From Acidiferrobacter sp. (GTDB lineage Bacteria > Pseudomonadota > Gammaproteobacteria > Acidiferrobacterales > Acidiferrobacteraceae): a stretch of 35,442 nt of DNA. The stretch covers positions 1 to 35,442 of the forward strand of contig DAHWGZ010000001.1 of the NCBI GenBank assembly GCA_027335965.1. Direction: 5' to 3'. Both the position numbers and the translations under genes were made by a program. Positions 19,503 to 27,836 of the stretch are shown piece by piece (positions within the stretch are counted from its first letter, which is position 1; each line of letters opens with the position of its first letter). A model generated the notes under the pieces. That model was not told where the DNA came from. It did no database searches and saw only the letters and a program-made list of their open reading frames with translations.

Positions 19503-20518
19503 ATGCCTGCCCGACCCTGGTCTCGCCCACGATTCTGGATGATGCCGCTTGGCGCGTGTCTCGCCGGGTGCCAAAGCCGCTCGGTGTGGCTGTTCCATCC
19601 CCGCGGCGCGGTGGCGGCCGCCGAGCTTCATTACACGATCATCGATTTTACGATCATGGTGCTGATCGTGGGGCCGCTGCTCGTGGCCACCGCCGTCATC
19701 CTCGTGAGGTACCGAAAGGGGCGCCGGGCGCGCTATGACCCTCATTTCAAGAGGTCTCCCATCCTCGAGCTGCTCATGTGGGGCGTCCCCATTGCCGCGG
19801 TGGGCGTCCTCACCTATTTCTCCTATCGGGCGGTATTTCTCGCCGATCCCTACGATCCCACCGCCATACCGCGCTACCTCGCGAGGCACGACAAGCCCTC
19901 GCCCACCGCCGGCCGCCCCAGCCATTTCGCCCCCTACCCGGGACCCAAGGGCACCGTGCTGCGCGGGCCGGAGGTGCAAGTCGATGTCATAACCACCGAC
20001 TGGCAATGGGTGTTCATCTACCCGCGCCGAGGGCTTGCCACCGTCGACCGGCTCGTCGTGCCGGTCGACATCCCCATCCATTTCCGTCTCACATCCGCCA
20101 CCGTGGTCAATGATTTCTTCATCCCGCAGCTCGTGGGCGAGATCGACATCATGCCGGGCATGCGCACCAAGCTCGCGATGATCGCCGCCCGCGCCGGCCT
20201 CTATCGCGGCTATTCCGCGAACTTCAGTGGCGGCGGATTTTCGTGGATGGGTTTTAGCGTCATGGTCGTGCCGCCCGCGACCTTTCGCGCCTGGGCGCGC
20301 GGGGTTGCCAAGGCCCCGTGCGCCTCACCTACGCCGCATTCAACAACATCGCCCAGCCCACGATCAATCTTGGGGAAAAACCGATGTATTTCTCGCATCC
20401 GCGCCCGAAGCTCTTCGATTACGTGATTCACCGGATCCTCGCGGGCCGCGTGTACCGAACGCCGCTGCGCATGACCGAAAACATGACCAAGCCGCTCGCC
20501 ATCAAGATCATCCACTGA
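19503..20518 (+). pseudogene. cyoA: Cytochrome bo3-type quinol oxidase subunit II, frameshifted
   Basis: Subunit II anchors the periplasmic domain of the quinol oxidase. The frame from ATG 19503 has a lipobox LAGC (Cys23), two membrane helices (about 45-70 and 85-105) and a cupredoxin domain with TDWQWVFIYP, NDFFIPQL and YSANFSGGGFSWMGF. No cysteine-based CuA site is present, so this is a quinol rather than cytochrome c oxidase. At GGCCCCGTG (20312-20320) the frame is lost. The family-like continuation RLTYAAFNNIAQP, YFSHPRPKLFDYVI and MTENMTKPLAIKIIH reads one frame over and stops at 20518, 9 bp before cyoB. Adding one C to the run would restore a 338-residue protein. As written, the product ends at 20426 and loses the aromatic-rich C-terminal domain. 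Confidence 0.85.
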
Positions 20519-20527
20519 GGAGGCGCC

Positions 20528-22693
20528 ATGTTCGTTCACCTCCAGGGATCCTGGAGCCCGATCTACGGCCGCTTGTCGCTGCACGAGATCCCCTACAAGA
20601 CGCCGATCATCCAGGGCGCCTTCCTGTTCGCGATCCTGGCGGGCCTGGCGGTGATCATGCCGATCACCTACCACCATAAGTGGCGCTATCTCTGGCGCGA
20701 GTGGTTGACGAGCCTGGATCACAAGAAGATCGGGGTCATGTATATCGTCTTGGGGCTTGTCATGTTGTTCCGCGGCTTCATAGACGCGGTGATGATACGC
20801 ACCCAGCAGGTCATGGCCATAGGCCCGCATTCGACCGGCTACCTCGGCGCCCTGCACGGTTACCTGCCGCCCTATCATTTCGATCAGATCTACAGCTCTC
20901 ATGGCACGATCATGATCCTCTTTGCCATAACGCCCATACTCACGGGGCTCATGGCCGTCATCGTGCCCCTGCAGATCGGTGCCCGCGACATGGCCTTTCC
21001 CTACCTCAACGCCCTTACCTTTTATCTGACCGCGGCCGGCGCCGCGTTGGTCATGGTCTCGCTCTTCGTGGGTGATTTCTCGCACGCCGGCTGGGTGGGT
21101 CTCATGCCGCTCACCGAGCTCCCCTACAGCCCCGGTGTCGGCACGGATTATTGGTTGTGGGCGTTGGAACTGTCGGGGCTTGGCAGCACGCTGAATTCCG
21201 CCAACCTCATCGCCACCATCATCAAGATGCGCGCGCCCGGCATGGGCTGGAAAAGGGTGCCGATCTTTACCTGGACCGCCTTGAGCACGAGCGTGATCGG
21301 CGTCAGCGCCTTTCCGGTCCTGGCCGCCGCGCTTCTCATGCTGGCCTCGGACCGCTATCTCGGGACGCACTTCTACACCGCGTCGCTCGGCGGCAATCTC
21401 ATGATGTACACGGACTTTTTCTGGATATGGGGTCACCCGGAGGTGTATTTCGTGGTGCTGCCGGCCTTTGGCATCATCTCGGAGGTGATCCCCGTCTTCG
21501 CCGAAAAACCGCTCTTTGGCTACACGTCCATGGCGGTCGCGGCGCTGGCCATAGCCGGTCTGTCATGGATGGTCTGGTTGCACCACTTCTTCACCATGGG
21601 CGCGGGCCCGGGCGTCAATCTCTTCTATGGCGCGGCCACCATGATGGTGGGCGTGCCGACCGGGGTCAAGGCCTTCAATTGGGCGCTTACGCTCTACCGC
21701 GGACGGCTACGCTTCGATACCCCGATGCTGTGGTGCCTGGGCGCCTACGTCCTGCTGCTCGTGGGCGGGCTCTCTGGAATCATGCTCGCCATGCCAGCCA
21801 TAGACTACTCGGTCCACAACAGCACCTTTCTGATCGCGCACTTCCATTCCTTCATGCTTCTCATCACGTTCGCGGCGATTTCCGGCTACCTCTTCTGGTT
21901 TCCCAAGGTCTTCGGGTTCCCGCTCGATGAAAGCTCCGGGCGCAAGGCCTTCTGGTTCTTTTCGGCCGGCACTCTCACGGTCTTCGGCTCGCTGTACGCC
22001 CTGGGTTTCATGGGCATGACGCGCCGCCTCGACTACATCCCTTTCGTCCAGTGGCGGCCACCCTTGATCGCAGCCGAGGTCGGCATCCTCTTTTACGGCA
22101 TCGCCGCCTACTATCTCTTGAAGCAGCTCGTCGTCGGCCTGCGCGATCGCAAGAAAAATCGCGTCGCCGCCGACCCGTGGGCCACGACGCGCAGCCTCGA
22201 ATGGCTGACATGGTCCCCCGTCCCCGCCTACAACTACCCGGTCCTGCCCGTGATCCACGGACGCGACGAGTGGGCGTGGCGGCGCGAGCGCGGCCTCGTG
22301 GGGCGCGTTCCGGATCATTATTTCGACATCGTCATGCCCAAGAGCACCCCCGTGCCCCTGATCCTGGGGGCGCTCAGCTTGGGTCTGGGCTTCGGGCTCG
22401 TGTGGCGCATCTGGTGGCTGTGCGCGGCAACCCTGTTGGCCATCATGGCGGTCGTGATCGCGCGGTCGTTCCACAATGACACGGAATACACGCTGCCGGC
22501 CGCGCGCGTCGCGCGGCTCGAGGGCGGTGGGGACGCGCGAGATCCCGAGGATCCCGAACCAAGCCCCATGCCCGCACCGTTTTTTGCCAAGGCCGCGATG
22601 CCGGGCGGGGGGTCGGCGGCCCCGAGGCCGGGGCCGCGAGCCCACCCGGGCGGCCTTTCCTCCGCCCCCGCCGACAGGGGGGCGCGCCCATGA
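20528..22693 (+). CDS. cyoB: Cytochrome bo3-type quinol oxidase subunit I
   Basis: Subunit I carries the haems and CuB and pumps protons. The 721-residue product has His125 (YSSHG) and His440 for the low-spin haem, His303 and Tyr307 in WGHPEVY, His352-His353 in WLHHFF and His438 for CuB and the high-spin haem. Arg82, Asp86, His117 and Gln120 match the E. coli quinol-site residues. GEFAQ-type and PLQIGARD motifs are CyoB-like. The protein is about 60 residues longer than E. coli CyoB (663), with a proline-, glycine- and alanine-rich tail after about residue 670. A GAGGAGG site precedes the ATG. Its stop overlaps cyoC (ATGA). Confidence 0.95.
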   Translation: MFVHLQGSWSPIYGRLSLHEIPYKTPIIQGAFLFAILAGLAVIMPITYHHKWRYLWREWLTSLDHKKIGVMYIVLGLVMLFRGFIDAVMIRTQQVMAIGPHSTGYLGALHGYLPPYHFDQIYSSHGTIMILFAITPILTGLMAVIVPLQIGARDMAFPYLNALTFYLTAAGAALVMVSLFVGDFSHAGWVGLMPLTELPYSPGVGTDYWLWALELSGLGSTLNSANLIATIIKMRAPGMGWKRVPIFTWTALSTSVIGVSAFPVLAAALLMLASDRYLGTHFYTASLGGNLMMYTDFFWIWGHPEVYFVVLPAFGIISEVIPVFAEKPLFGYTSMAVAALAIAGLSWMVWLHHFFTMGAGPGVNLFYGAATMMVGVPTGVKAFNWALTLYRGRLRFDTPMLWCLGAYVLLLVGGLSGIMLAMPAIDYSVHNSTFLIAHFHSFMLLITFAAISGYLFWFPKVFGFPLDESSGRKAFWFFSAGTLTVFGSLYALGFMGMTRRLDYIPFVQWRPPLIAAEVGILFYGIAAYYLLKQLVVGLRDRKKNRVAADPWATTRSLEWLTWSPVPAYNYPVLPVIHGRDEWAWRRERGLVGRVPDHYFDIVMPKSTPVPLILGALSLGLGFGLVWRIWWLCAATLLAIMAVVIARSFHNDTEYTLPAARVARLEGGGDARDPEDPEPSPMPAPFFAKAAMPGGGSAAPRPGPRAHPGGLSSAPADRGARP

Positions 22694-23316
22694 GCGCCGC
22701 GGGCCGCGCGTCCGCGCAGGAGCTGTGGGATCGCGCAAACCTCCATCACGACAAGATAGGGGCCCACACCCTCGGCTTCTGGCTCTATGTCCTGAGCGAT
22801 TCCATGATGTACGCCACGCTCTTTAGCGCCTGCCTCGTTCTTGGTCACCGCATGAATGCCGCGGGCGGGCCCATGGGGGCCACGGTGCTCCACCCGCTCA
22901 CCGCCTACTGGGAGACGCTGCTGCTCCTGGCAAGCGTGCTGGCCCTGGGCCTTGCCATGGGTGCCTTGAAGCGCGGCCGCCAGGGGGCGCTGCTCGCGTG
23001 GATGGCGACGGCCTTCCTGCTTGGCGTGGGCTTCGCCGTCTTGAGCGCGCACGCGGCGCTCGACCTCGTGGCAAAGGGCATTACGCCCGAGCGAAGCGGT
23101 TATCTGTCGGCGGTCTTCGCGCTCACCCTCTATCACGCCCTCCATATCGGTCTGGGCCTCATATGGTTTCCCGTCATGATGGCCCAGGTCGCCATCTTCG
23201 GTTTCCATCCCCATGTGGTCTATCGGCTCTTGAACCTGCGGATCTTCTGGTTTTTCCAGGGATTCATGTGGGTGCTGGTGTTCAGCTTCACCTATCTGCG
23301 GGGGGCATGGGTTTGA
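22690..23316 (+). CDS. cyoC: Cytochrome bo3-type quinol oxidase subunit III
   Basis: The 208-residue membrane protein has five predicted helices and the CyoC pattern: an N-terminal KIGAHTLGFWLYVLSDSMMYATLFSA segment, a WETLLLLASVLALGLAMG helix, YHALHIGLGLIW, and a C-terminal RIFWFFQGFMWVLVFSFTYLRG. Subunit III has no cofactor and stabilises the complex. The length matches E. coli CyoC (204). The ATG overlaps the cyoB stop by four bases, and the cyoD start lies 10 bp inside its 3' end, so all three are translationally coupled. Confidence 0.95.
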   Translation: MSAAGRASAQELWDRANLHHDKIGAHTLGFWLYVLSDSMMYATLFSACLVLGHRMNAAGGPMGATVLHPLTAYWETLLLLASVLALGLAMGALKRGRQGALLAWMATAFLLGVGFAVLSAHAALDLVAKGITPERSGYLSAVFALTLYHALHIGLGLIWFPVMMAQVAIFGFHPHVVYRLLNLRIFWFFQGFMWVLVFSFTYLRGAWV

Positions 23317-23666
23317 GCGCCTTCGAGGACGAGCCGCTTTCCCACCCCGAGGTGCGCGCCATCGACACCCGCCATTACCTCGGCGGATTTGCGGTGACCG
23401 TGATCCTGCTCACGATCTCCTTTGTGGCGGTGGTCCGCCACGCCTGGGCCATGCCGGGCCTGTCTTTCGTCATCGCCGCCACCGGCGGGCTTGCCGCGAT
23501 CGCGCAGCTCGTGCTTGTCCTGCAGCTGACGCCGGCCCCCTCGCAGCGGTGGTTCACGGTCTGCTTCATCCTCTATGTCCCGCTGTACATCCTGACCATA
23601 GGGCTCACCGCCTGGATGTTCGCAACCCTCTATACGCGCACCATGATGCCCCAGCTCATGCCGTAG
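23307..23666 (+). CDS. cyoD: Cytochrome bo3-type quinol oxidase subunit IV
   Basis: The 119-residue product has a short polar N-terminus (MGLSAFEDEPLSHPEVRAID) and three membrane helices, including YLGGFAVTVILLTISFVAVV and GGLAAIAQLVLVLQL, which is the CyoD layout. E. coli CyoD is 109 residues and helps CuB assembly. The start is an ATG inside the cyoC coding end, behind a G-rich ribosome site. Haem O synthase (cyoE), which often follows, is not downstream here; the next gene is a phosphodiesterase. Confidence 0.88.
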   Translation: MGLSAFEDEPLSHPEVRAIDTRHYLGGFAVTVILLTISFVAVVRHAWAMPGLSFVIAATGGLAAIAQLVLVLQLTPAPSQRWFTVCFILYVPLYILTIGLTAWMFATLYTRTMMPQLMP

Positions 23667-23983
23667 CGGGGCGGCCATTTCGCGTCGCGTCTTGTCGAGG
23701 CCGGCGCGAAAGCGACCGCGCCGGCCGTCGTTCGTCTGGCCAAGACCGTGGGCGCGATCGCTTTCAATGGCCGAGGATTGCTCGCGAAATATCTCTCGCG
23801 ATCTCTTTGGCAAACGCCGCGTCATCCAGGCGCTCGCCCCGCCCATGGGCCCGCCCGCGGCGTCCCCGCGCGCGACTTTCAGACGGGCGGGCACGCCGAC
23901 CCGTTGAAGGGCGGGTGCCATAGGGTGTAGCGTACGGCACGCCCGCGGCCGCATGCCCGGGCCATCTCTTTGATCGAGGCCCG
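23667..23983. other. 317-bp spacer between cyoD and the glycerophosphodiesterase gene
   Basis: No intact gene is visible. On the minus strand two adjacent frames read like protein (RVGVPARLKVARG, then GERLDDAAFAKEIARDISRA followed by a stop near 23767). This could be the tail of a decayed gene. The codons are unlike the neighbours and I cannot name a family, so it may be chance. I see no clear terminator. Confidence 0.3.
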
Positions 23984-24715
23984 ATGCTCGAACTGGTCGC
24001 CCACCGTGGCTATGCCCGGCGCTTTCCCGAAAACACCCTTGCGGCCCTCGAGGGCGCGGTCGCGGCAGGGGCCCGTTATGTCGAGGTCGATGTGCAGTTG
24101 ACCGCCGACGGCGTGCCGATCCTGTTCCACGACCGCGACTGTAGGCGCCTGTGCGGCATGCCGGGCGCCATCGACGACTATGATCTGGCGCAGGCGGCGG
24201 CCTTCGGCCTGTCGTGGCCCGAGCGCTTCGGAGAGGGGCGGGCGCCGGCGCCCTTGGCGCGAGTCGCCGATCTGGCCGCGTTTCTCGCCGCCCACCCGGC
24301 GGTCACGGCCTTTGTCGAGATCAAGCGCGAGGCCGTCCAGCGCTTTGGCGCGGGGCCCGTGGCGCAGGCGGTGCACGGGCTTCTCAGGCCGGTGCTCGCC
24401 CAGACCGTGCTCATCTCGTTTTCCCGCAAGGCGCTCGCGGCGGCCCGCGATCTGTGGCCGGCGATCGGTCTCGTCACCCGGCGTTACCGCGACTTTCGCG
24501 CGCGCGGCACGGCGGCGCTCGCGCCCGAGTATCACTTCTGTGACGCGCGCGGCCTGCCGCGGCGCGGGCCGCTCGGCCACCAGGGCACGACCCTCGTGGT
24601 CTACGAGATCGACGACGCCCGGGAGGCCCGTGCCCTGGAGGCGCGCGGGGTGCGCTTCGTCGAGACCTTTGCCGTCGCGGAGCTCGCCATGGCCTTGAAG
24701 GAGATCGGCGCGTGA
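23984..24715 (+). CDS. ugpQ: Glycerophosphodiester phosphodiesterase
   Basis: The 243-residue TIM-barrel enzyme hydrolyses glycerophosphodiesters to glycerol 3-phosphate and an alcohol. It has the family signature: His7-Arg8 in VAHRGYARRFPENT, Glu34 and Asp36 in YVEVDVQLT, His49 in ILFHD, and VEIK for the metal site. There is no signal peptide, so it is cytoplasmic and closer to UgpQ than to periplasmic GlpQ. Its stop overlaps the glpD start (GTGA), which places product formation and oxidation in one coupled unit. Confidence 0.92.
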   Translation: MLELVAHRGYARRFPENTLAALEGAVAAGARYVEVDVQLTADGVPILFHDRDCRRLCGMPGAIDDYDLAQAAAFGLSWPERFGEGRAPAPLARVADLAAFLAAHPAVTAFVEIKREAVQRFGAGPVAQAVHGLLRPVLAQTVLISFSRKALAAARDLWPAIGLVTRRYRDFRARGTAALAPEYHFCDARGLPRRGPLGHQGTTLVVYEIDDAREARALEARGVRFVETFAVAELAMALKEIGA

Positions 24716-25875
24716 ACGGCCGCTATGAGGTGGTGATCATCGGCGGCGGGATACACGGCGTGGGCGTCGCGCAGGCGGCGGCCGTGCGCGGCTACCGCAC
24801 CCTGCTCCTGGAGCAGCAGGCGCTGGCGGCCGGCACCTCGAGCCGCTCCTCCAAGCTCATCCATGGGGGATTGCGCTATCTCGAGTCCGGCAACATCCGG
24901 CTCGTGCGCGAATCGCTGCGCGAACGCGAGATCCTGCTTGGCATCGCCCCCGGGCTCGTCGAGCGCCGGGCCTTCCATATCCCCATTTACCGTTCCTCGC
25001 GGCGCGGCGCGCCCCATGTCCACATGGGGCTTTTGCTCTATCGCCTGCTCGCGGGCGGCGCGGCCGGGGAGTTTGCGCGCGTCCCTTCTCGTGACTGGGA
25101 TACCCTGGACGGGCTCGACACCGCGGGACTCAAGGCGGTGTTTCGCTACACGGACGCGCAGACCGACGATGTCGCCCTCACCCACGCGGTGGCGCGCTCG
25201 GCCGAGGCCTTCGGGGCCGAGATCCGCACCGGCGCGCGCTTCGTGGGCGCCGAGCGCGCGGGCGCCGGCTATGAGATTCGCTATGTCCGCGACGGGGTCG
25301 TGCACTCGTGTCATGCCGACGTGCTCGTGAATGCCGCCGGCCCGTGGGCGGCGCAGGCCTTGAGCCGTGTCCTGCCCGGCCCGCCGCGGGTGCCCCACGA
25401 CCTGGTCGCCGGCACCCACATCATCACCGAGGGCGCCCTGAGCCAGGGGTGCTACTACATCGAGGCGCCCTCCGACCGGCGCGCGGTGTTCGTGCTGCCC
25501 TGGCGGGGACGGATCTTGACGGGCACGACCGAGCGGCTCTATGTCGGCGATCCCGCGCTCGTCGAGCCCTCCCCCGGCGAGATCGCCTATCTGCGGGAGG
25601 CGCTGGCGGCGTATTTTCCGGGGCTGTCCACGGAGGTCGTGGCTAGCTTCGCGGGCCTGCGGGTGTTGCCCAAGACGGAAAGCGGCCTGAGCGCGCGTTC
25701 GCGCGAGACGGTGTTGCTCGCCGACGCCCCCCTGCCCCGCCTCATCAGCATCTTCGGCGGCAAGCTCACCGGCTACCGCCATACCGCCGAGCGCGTCATG
25801 GACCGCTTCAAGGCCGTCCTGCCGGAGCGGGTCGCGCAGGCCGATACCCGCCGCCTGGCGCTACCCGTCGACTGA
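24712..25875 (+). CDS. glpD: Short FAD-dependent glycerol-3-phosphate dehydrogenase
   Basis: GlpD oxidises glycerol 3-phosphate to dihydroxyacetone phosphate and feeds electrons to quinone. The 387-residue product has the FAD Rossmann motif GGGIHG at 11-16, the family signature SSRSSKLIHGGLRYLE at 43-58, VNAAGPWA in the middle and FGGKLTGYRHTAERVMD near the end. It stops just where E. coli GlpD (501 residues) passes into its C-terminal helical domain, so that domain is absent. The following sequence is occupied by the convergent kinase gene, which overlaps by 15 bp. The start is GTG, overlapping the phosphodiesterase stop. Another glycerol-phosphate oxidase of the same fold is a possible alternative. 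Confidence 0.85.
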   Translation: MNGRYEVVIIGGGIHGVGVAQAAAVRGYRTLLLEQQALAAGTSSRSSKLIHGGLRYLESGNIRLVRESLREREILLGIAPGLVERRAFHIPIYRSSRRGAPHVHMGLLLYRLLAGGAAGEFARVPSRDWDTLDGLDTAGLKAVFRYTDAQTDDVALTHAVARSAEAFGAEIRTGARFVGAERAGAGYEIRYVRDGVVHSCHADVLVNAAGPWAAQALSRVLPGPPRVPHDLVAGTHIITEGALSQGCYYIEAPSDRRAVFVLPWRGRILTGTTERLYVGDPALVEPSPGEIAYLREALAAYFPGLSTEVVASFAGLRVLPKTESGLSARSRETVLLADAPLPRLISIFGGKLTGYRHTAERVMDRFKAVLPERVAQADTRRLALPVD

Positions 25876-27291
25876 CGCCGGCATGAGCGCGCGCCAGCGC
25901 TCGCGCCGCTCCCGCAGGGGCTCGTTCGCGCGCGCCTGGAACACGCCCCCCGCCCCCGCCCGCCAATCGCCCGGGCAGCCGGCGGCCAGGAACGCCAGGC
26001 CGCGGGCCGTGGCCTCGTATTCGGCGGGGCGGCGGACCGGGAGGCCGCTCGTGTCGGCGAGCGCCTGGCAGAGCCCGTCGGAGGCCGCGAGGCCGCCCGT
26101 GACCACCAGCGCCGCGCAAGGGCCGACCGCGGCGCACAGCGCCTCGATGTTCTCCTGGATCAGGAACACCACGCTTTCGATGATCGCCGCCGCCTTCGCC
26201 GCCCGCGTCCCGTCGCCCTCGAAGCGCGCCGACGCGTCCGGCCGCCAGTAGGGGGAGCCCAGTCCGCCGACCGCGTTCAGAAACAGCGGGCGCGGGTCGC
26301 AATCCGCCAGCAGGCGATCGCAATCGCCGGCCAGCCCCGGGTAGGCGAGCGCCTCGCTGCCCCACGCCAGCGCCGCGCCGGCGCCGTTGACGGTGCCCTC
26401 GAGCACATCCAGGTCCCGGCCCCCGCCGCGCGTCGCCGCGCTCCACAAGAGCCGTCCCGGGTCGGCCGTCGGTCGCTCGAGGGGGCGCTGAAGGAACGCG
26501 CCCGTGCCGATATTGACGTAGATGGTGTCGGTTCGCAGCGCCCCCTCGCAATAGAGCGCGGCCGCCTGATCGCCGGTGAGGACGGTGAGCGGCACGAAGG
26601 CCCCGCCCGCGGGCACCGCCCCGAAGGAGTGGTGGGTCGGCACGCACGCCGGCAGGGTCTCCCACGGGATCCCGAAGACGTCCAGCAGTTCGGGGTCCCA
26701 ATCCTGCCGTTCGCGCCCCCACAGCAGCGTGCGCGCGGCATTCGCGGGATCCACGATCAGGGCCCGCGGCGTGAGGGTGCGAAACGCCAGGAAACTCGCC
26801 AGGGGACCCATGGCCAGATGCCCCGCCTTCTGCGCCGCCTTGACCGCCGGCAGGTGGTCCAGGCACCAGCGCATCTTGGGCGCGCCGTAGTGGGGGGATA
26901 GCCGCAGCCCGGTGCGGTTCGCGATGAGCGGCGCGCGGTCCTCGTAGGCGGGCATGAGCGCCCCCGCGCGCCGGTCCTGCCAGCTCAAGACCGGCGACAG
27001 CGCCGCCCCGGTGCGCGTATCCCAGCACACCGTGCTCGAGCGTTGCGTGGCAAGCCCGGCGGCGGCGATGCGCATGCGCGCCTCCGTCCCCACGGCCCCC
27101 AACACCTGCGTTATGGCCGATTGCAGGGATTCCGCGAGCTCTTCGGGATCCTGCTCCACGGCCGTGGCATCCGGGCGCGACTGCCCGACCGCGACGCGAC
27201 TGCGCGCCACGGCGCTCCCCGACGGATCGAACAGCACCGCGCGCGTCGATTGCCCTCCCTGGTCCAGGGCGAGGTATAGCGGTTCCTGCAT
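25861..27291 (-). CDS. FGGY-family carbohydrate kinase (glycerol kinase-like)
   Basis: The 476-residue product has the FGGY fold: an N-terminal phosphate-binding LALDQGGQSTRAVLFD, ATQRSSTVCWDTRTG, VLSWQDRR, a central GDQAAALYCEG and NIGTGAFLQ, and a C-terminal VVTGGLAASDGLCQALAD. GlpK has YIVALDQGTTSSRAV and GITNQRETTIVW at the same places, so glycerol is the likely substrate, helped by the neighbouring glycerol 3-phosphate genes. The match is clearly more distant than for a standard GlpK, so another polyol is possible and no gene symbol is given. ATG 27291 gives the natural N-terminus. It converges with glpD. Confidence 0.8.
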   Translation of the reverse strand: MQEPLYLALDQGGQSTRAVLFDPSGSAVARSRVAVGQSRPDATAVEQDPEELAESLQSAITQVLGAVGTEARMRIAAAGLATQRSSTVCWDTRTGAALSPVLSWQDRRAGALMPAYEDRAPLIANRTGLRLSPHYGAPKMRWCLDHLPAVKAAQKAGHLAMGPLASFLAFRTLTPRALIVDPANAARTLLWGRERQDWDPELLDVFGIPWETLPACVPTHHSFGAVPAGGAFVPLTVLTGDQAAALYCEGALRTDTIYVNIGTGAFLQRPLERPTADPGRLLWSAATRGGGRDLDVLEGTVNGAGAALAWGSEALAYPGLAGDCDRLLADCDPRPLFLNAVGGLGSPYWRPDASARFEGDGTRAAKAAAIIESVVFLIQENIEALCAAVGPCAALVVTGGLAASDGLCQALADTSGLPVRRPAEYEATARGLAFLAAGCPGDWRAGAGGVFQARANEPLRERRERWRALMPASVDG

Positions 27292-27322
27292 GAGGCCCCT
27301 GCTTCCTTTAAACCCTGGGGAA

Positions 27323-27754
27323 TTATAGGCGGGATTTCCGGGGTTGCCCGAGGACCTCGCCAAGCACCCCCCGCAATAGCTCGTCGCTCAGGGGGTGTTC
27401 CGCCCCGGGGCGGCGCGCCGCGGCCCATGGGGCGTCCGGGAAGTAGGCGTCGTCCTGGTAGCGCGGGATGACGTGCCAGTGCAGGTGGGGCACGAGGTTC
27501 CCAAGCGAGGCCAGGTTCATCTTCGCCGGGCGCGCCTGCCGCCTCAGGGCCGACTCGACCGCGAACACGACGTCCATGAATGTCCGCCGTTCGGCCACGC
27601 CCAGGTCGCTCATCTCGCGGATGTGGGCCCGCCACACCACCCGGCAGATCGTCCCGACCCCCGCGGTCTGTGCCGATATCACCAGGCACTCCTCATTCGC
27701 CCACAGCCCATCCTCTTCGTTGAGGGCGCAGAGCGGACAGCCGGCATCGGTCAT
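27323..27754 (-). CDS. HIT-family protein
   Basis: The 143-residue protein has the histidine triad PHLHWHVIPRY (His90, 92, 94), where the middle part of the motif forms the nucleotide-phosphate site of HIT hydrolases and transferases. An N-terminal CPLC (6-9) is a likely zinc ligand pair, common in this branch. HIT enzymes split nucleoside phosphoramidates or dinucleoside polyphosphates; the substrate here is unknown. It lies 31 bp upstream of the kinase gene on the same strand and is probably co-transcribed. It is divergent from yrfG. Confidence 0.92.
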   Translation of the reverse strand: MTDAGCPLCALNEEDGLWANEECLVISAQTAGVGTICRVVWRAHIREMSDLGVAERRTFMDVVFAVESALRRQARPAKMNLASLGNLVPHLHWHVIPRYQDDAYFPDAPWAAARRPGAEHPLSDELLRGVLGEVLGQPRKSRL

Positions 27755-27810
27755 GGCTCGAGGCTAGCATGGCGGGTGGCCTTCGGGTAGCCCCGCCCTG
27801 CCCGCCCCCT

Positions 27811-27816
27811 TATAAT
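27811..27816 (+). promoter_or_regulatory. Perfect -10 hexamer upstream of yrfG
   Basis: TATAAT lies 20 bp before the yrfG ATG in the 82-bp divergent spacer. No good -35 is found at 16-18 bp upstream, and the leader would be very short. It is a candidate promoter only. Confidence 0.35.
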
Positions 27817-27836
27817 GACGAAAATTGGGGGGCGCC

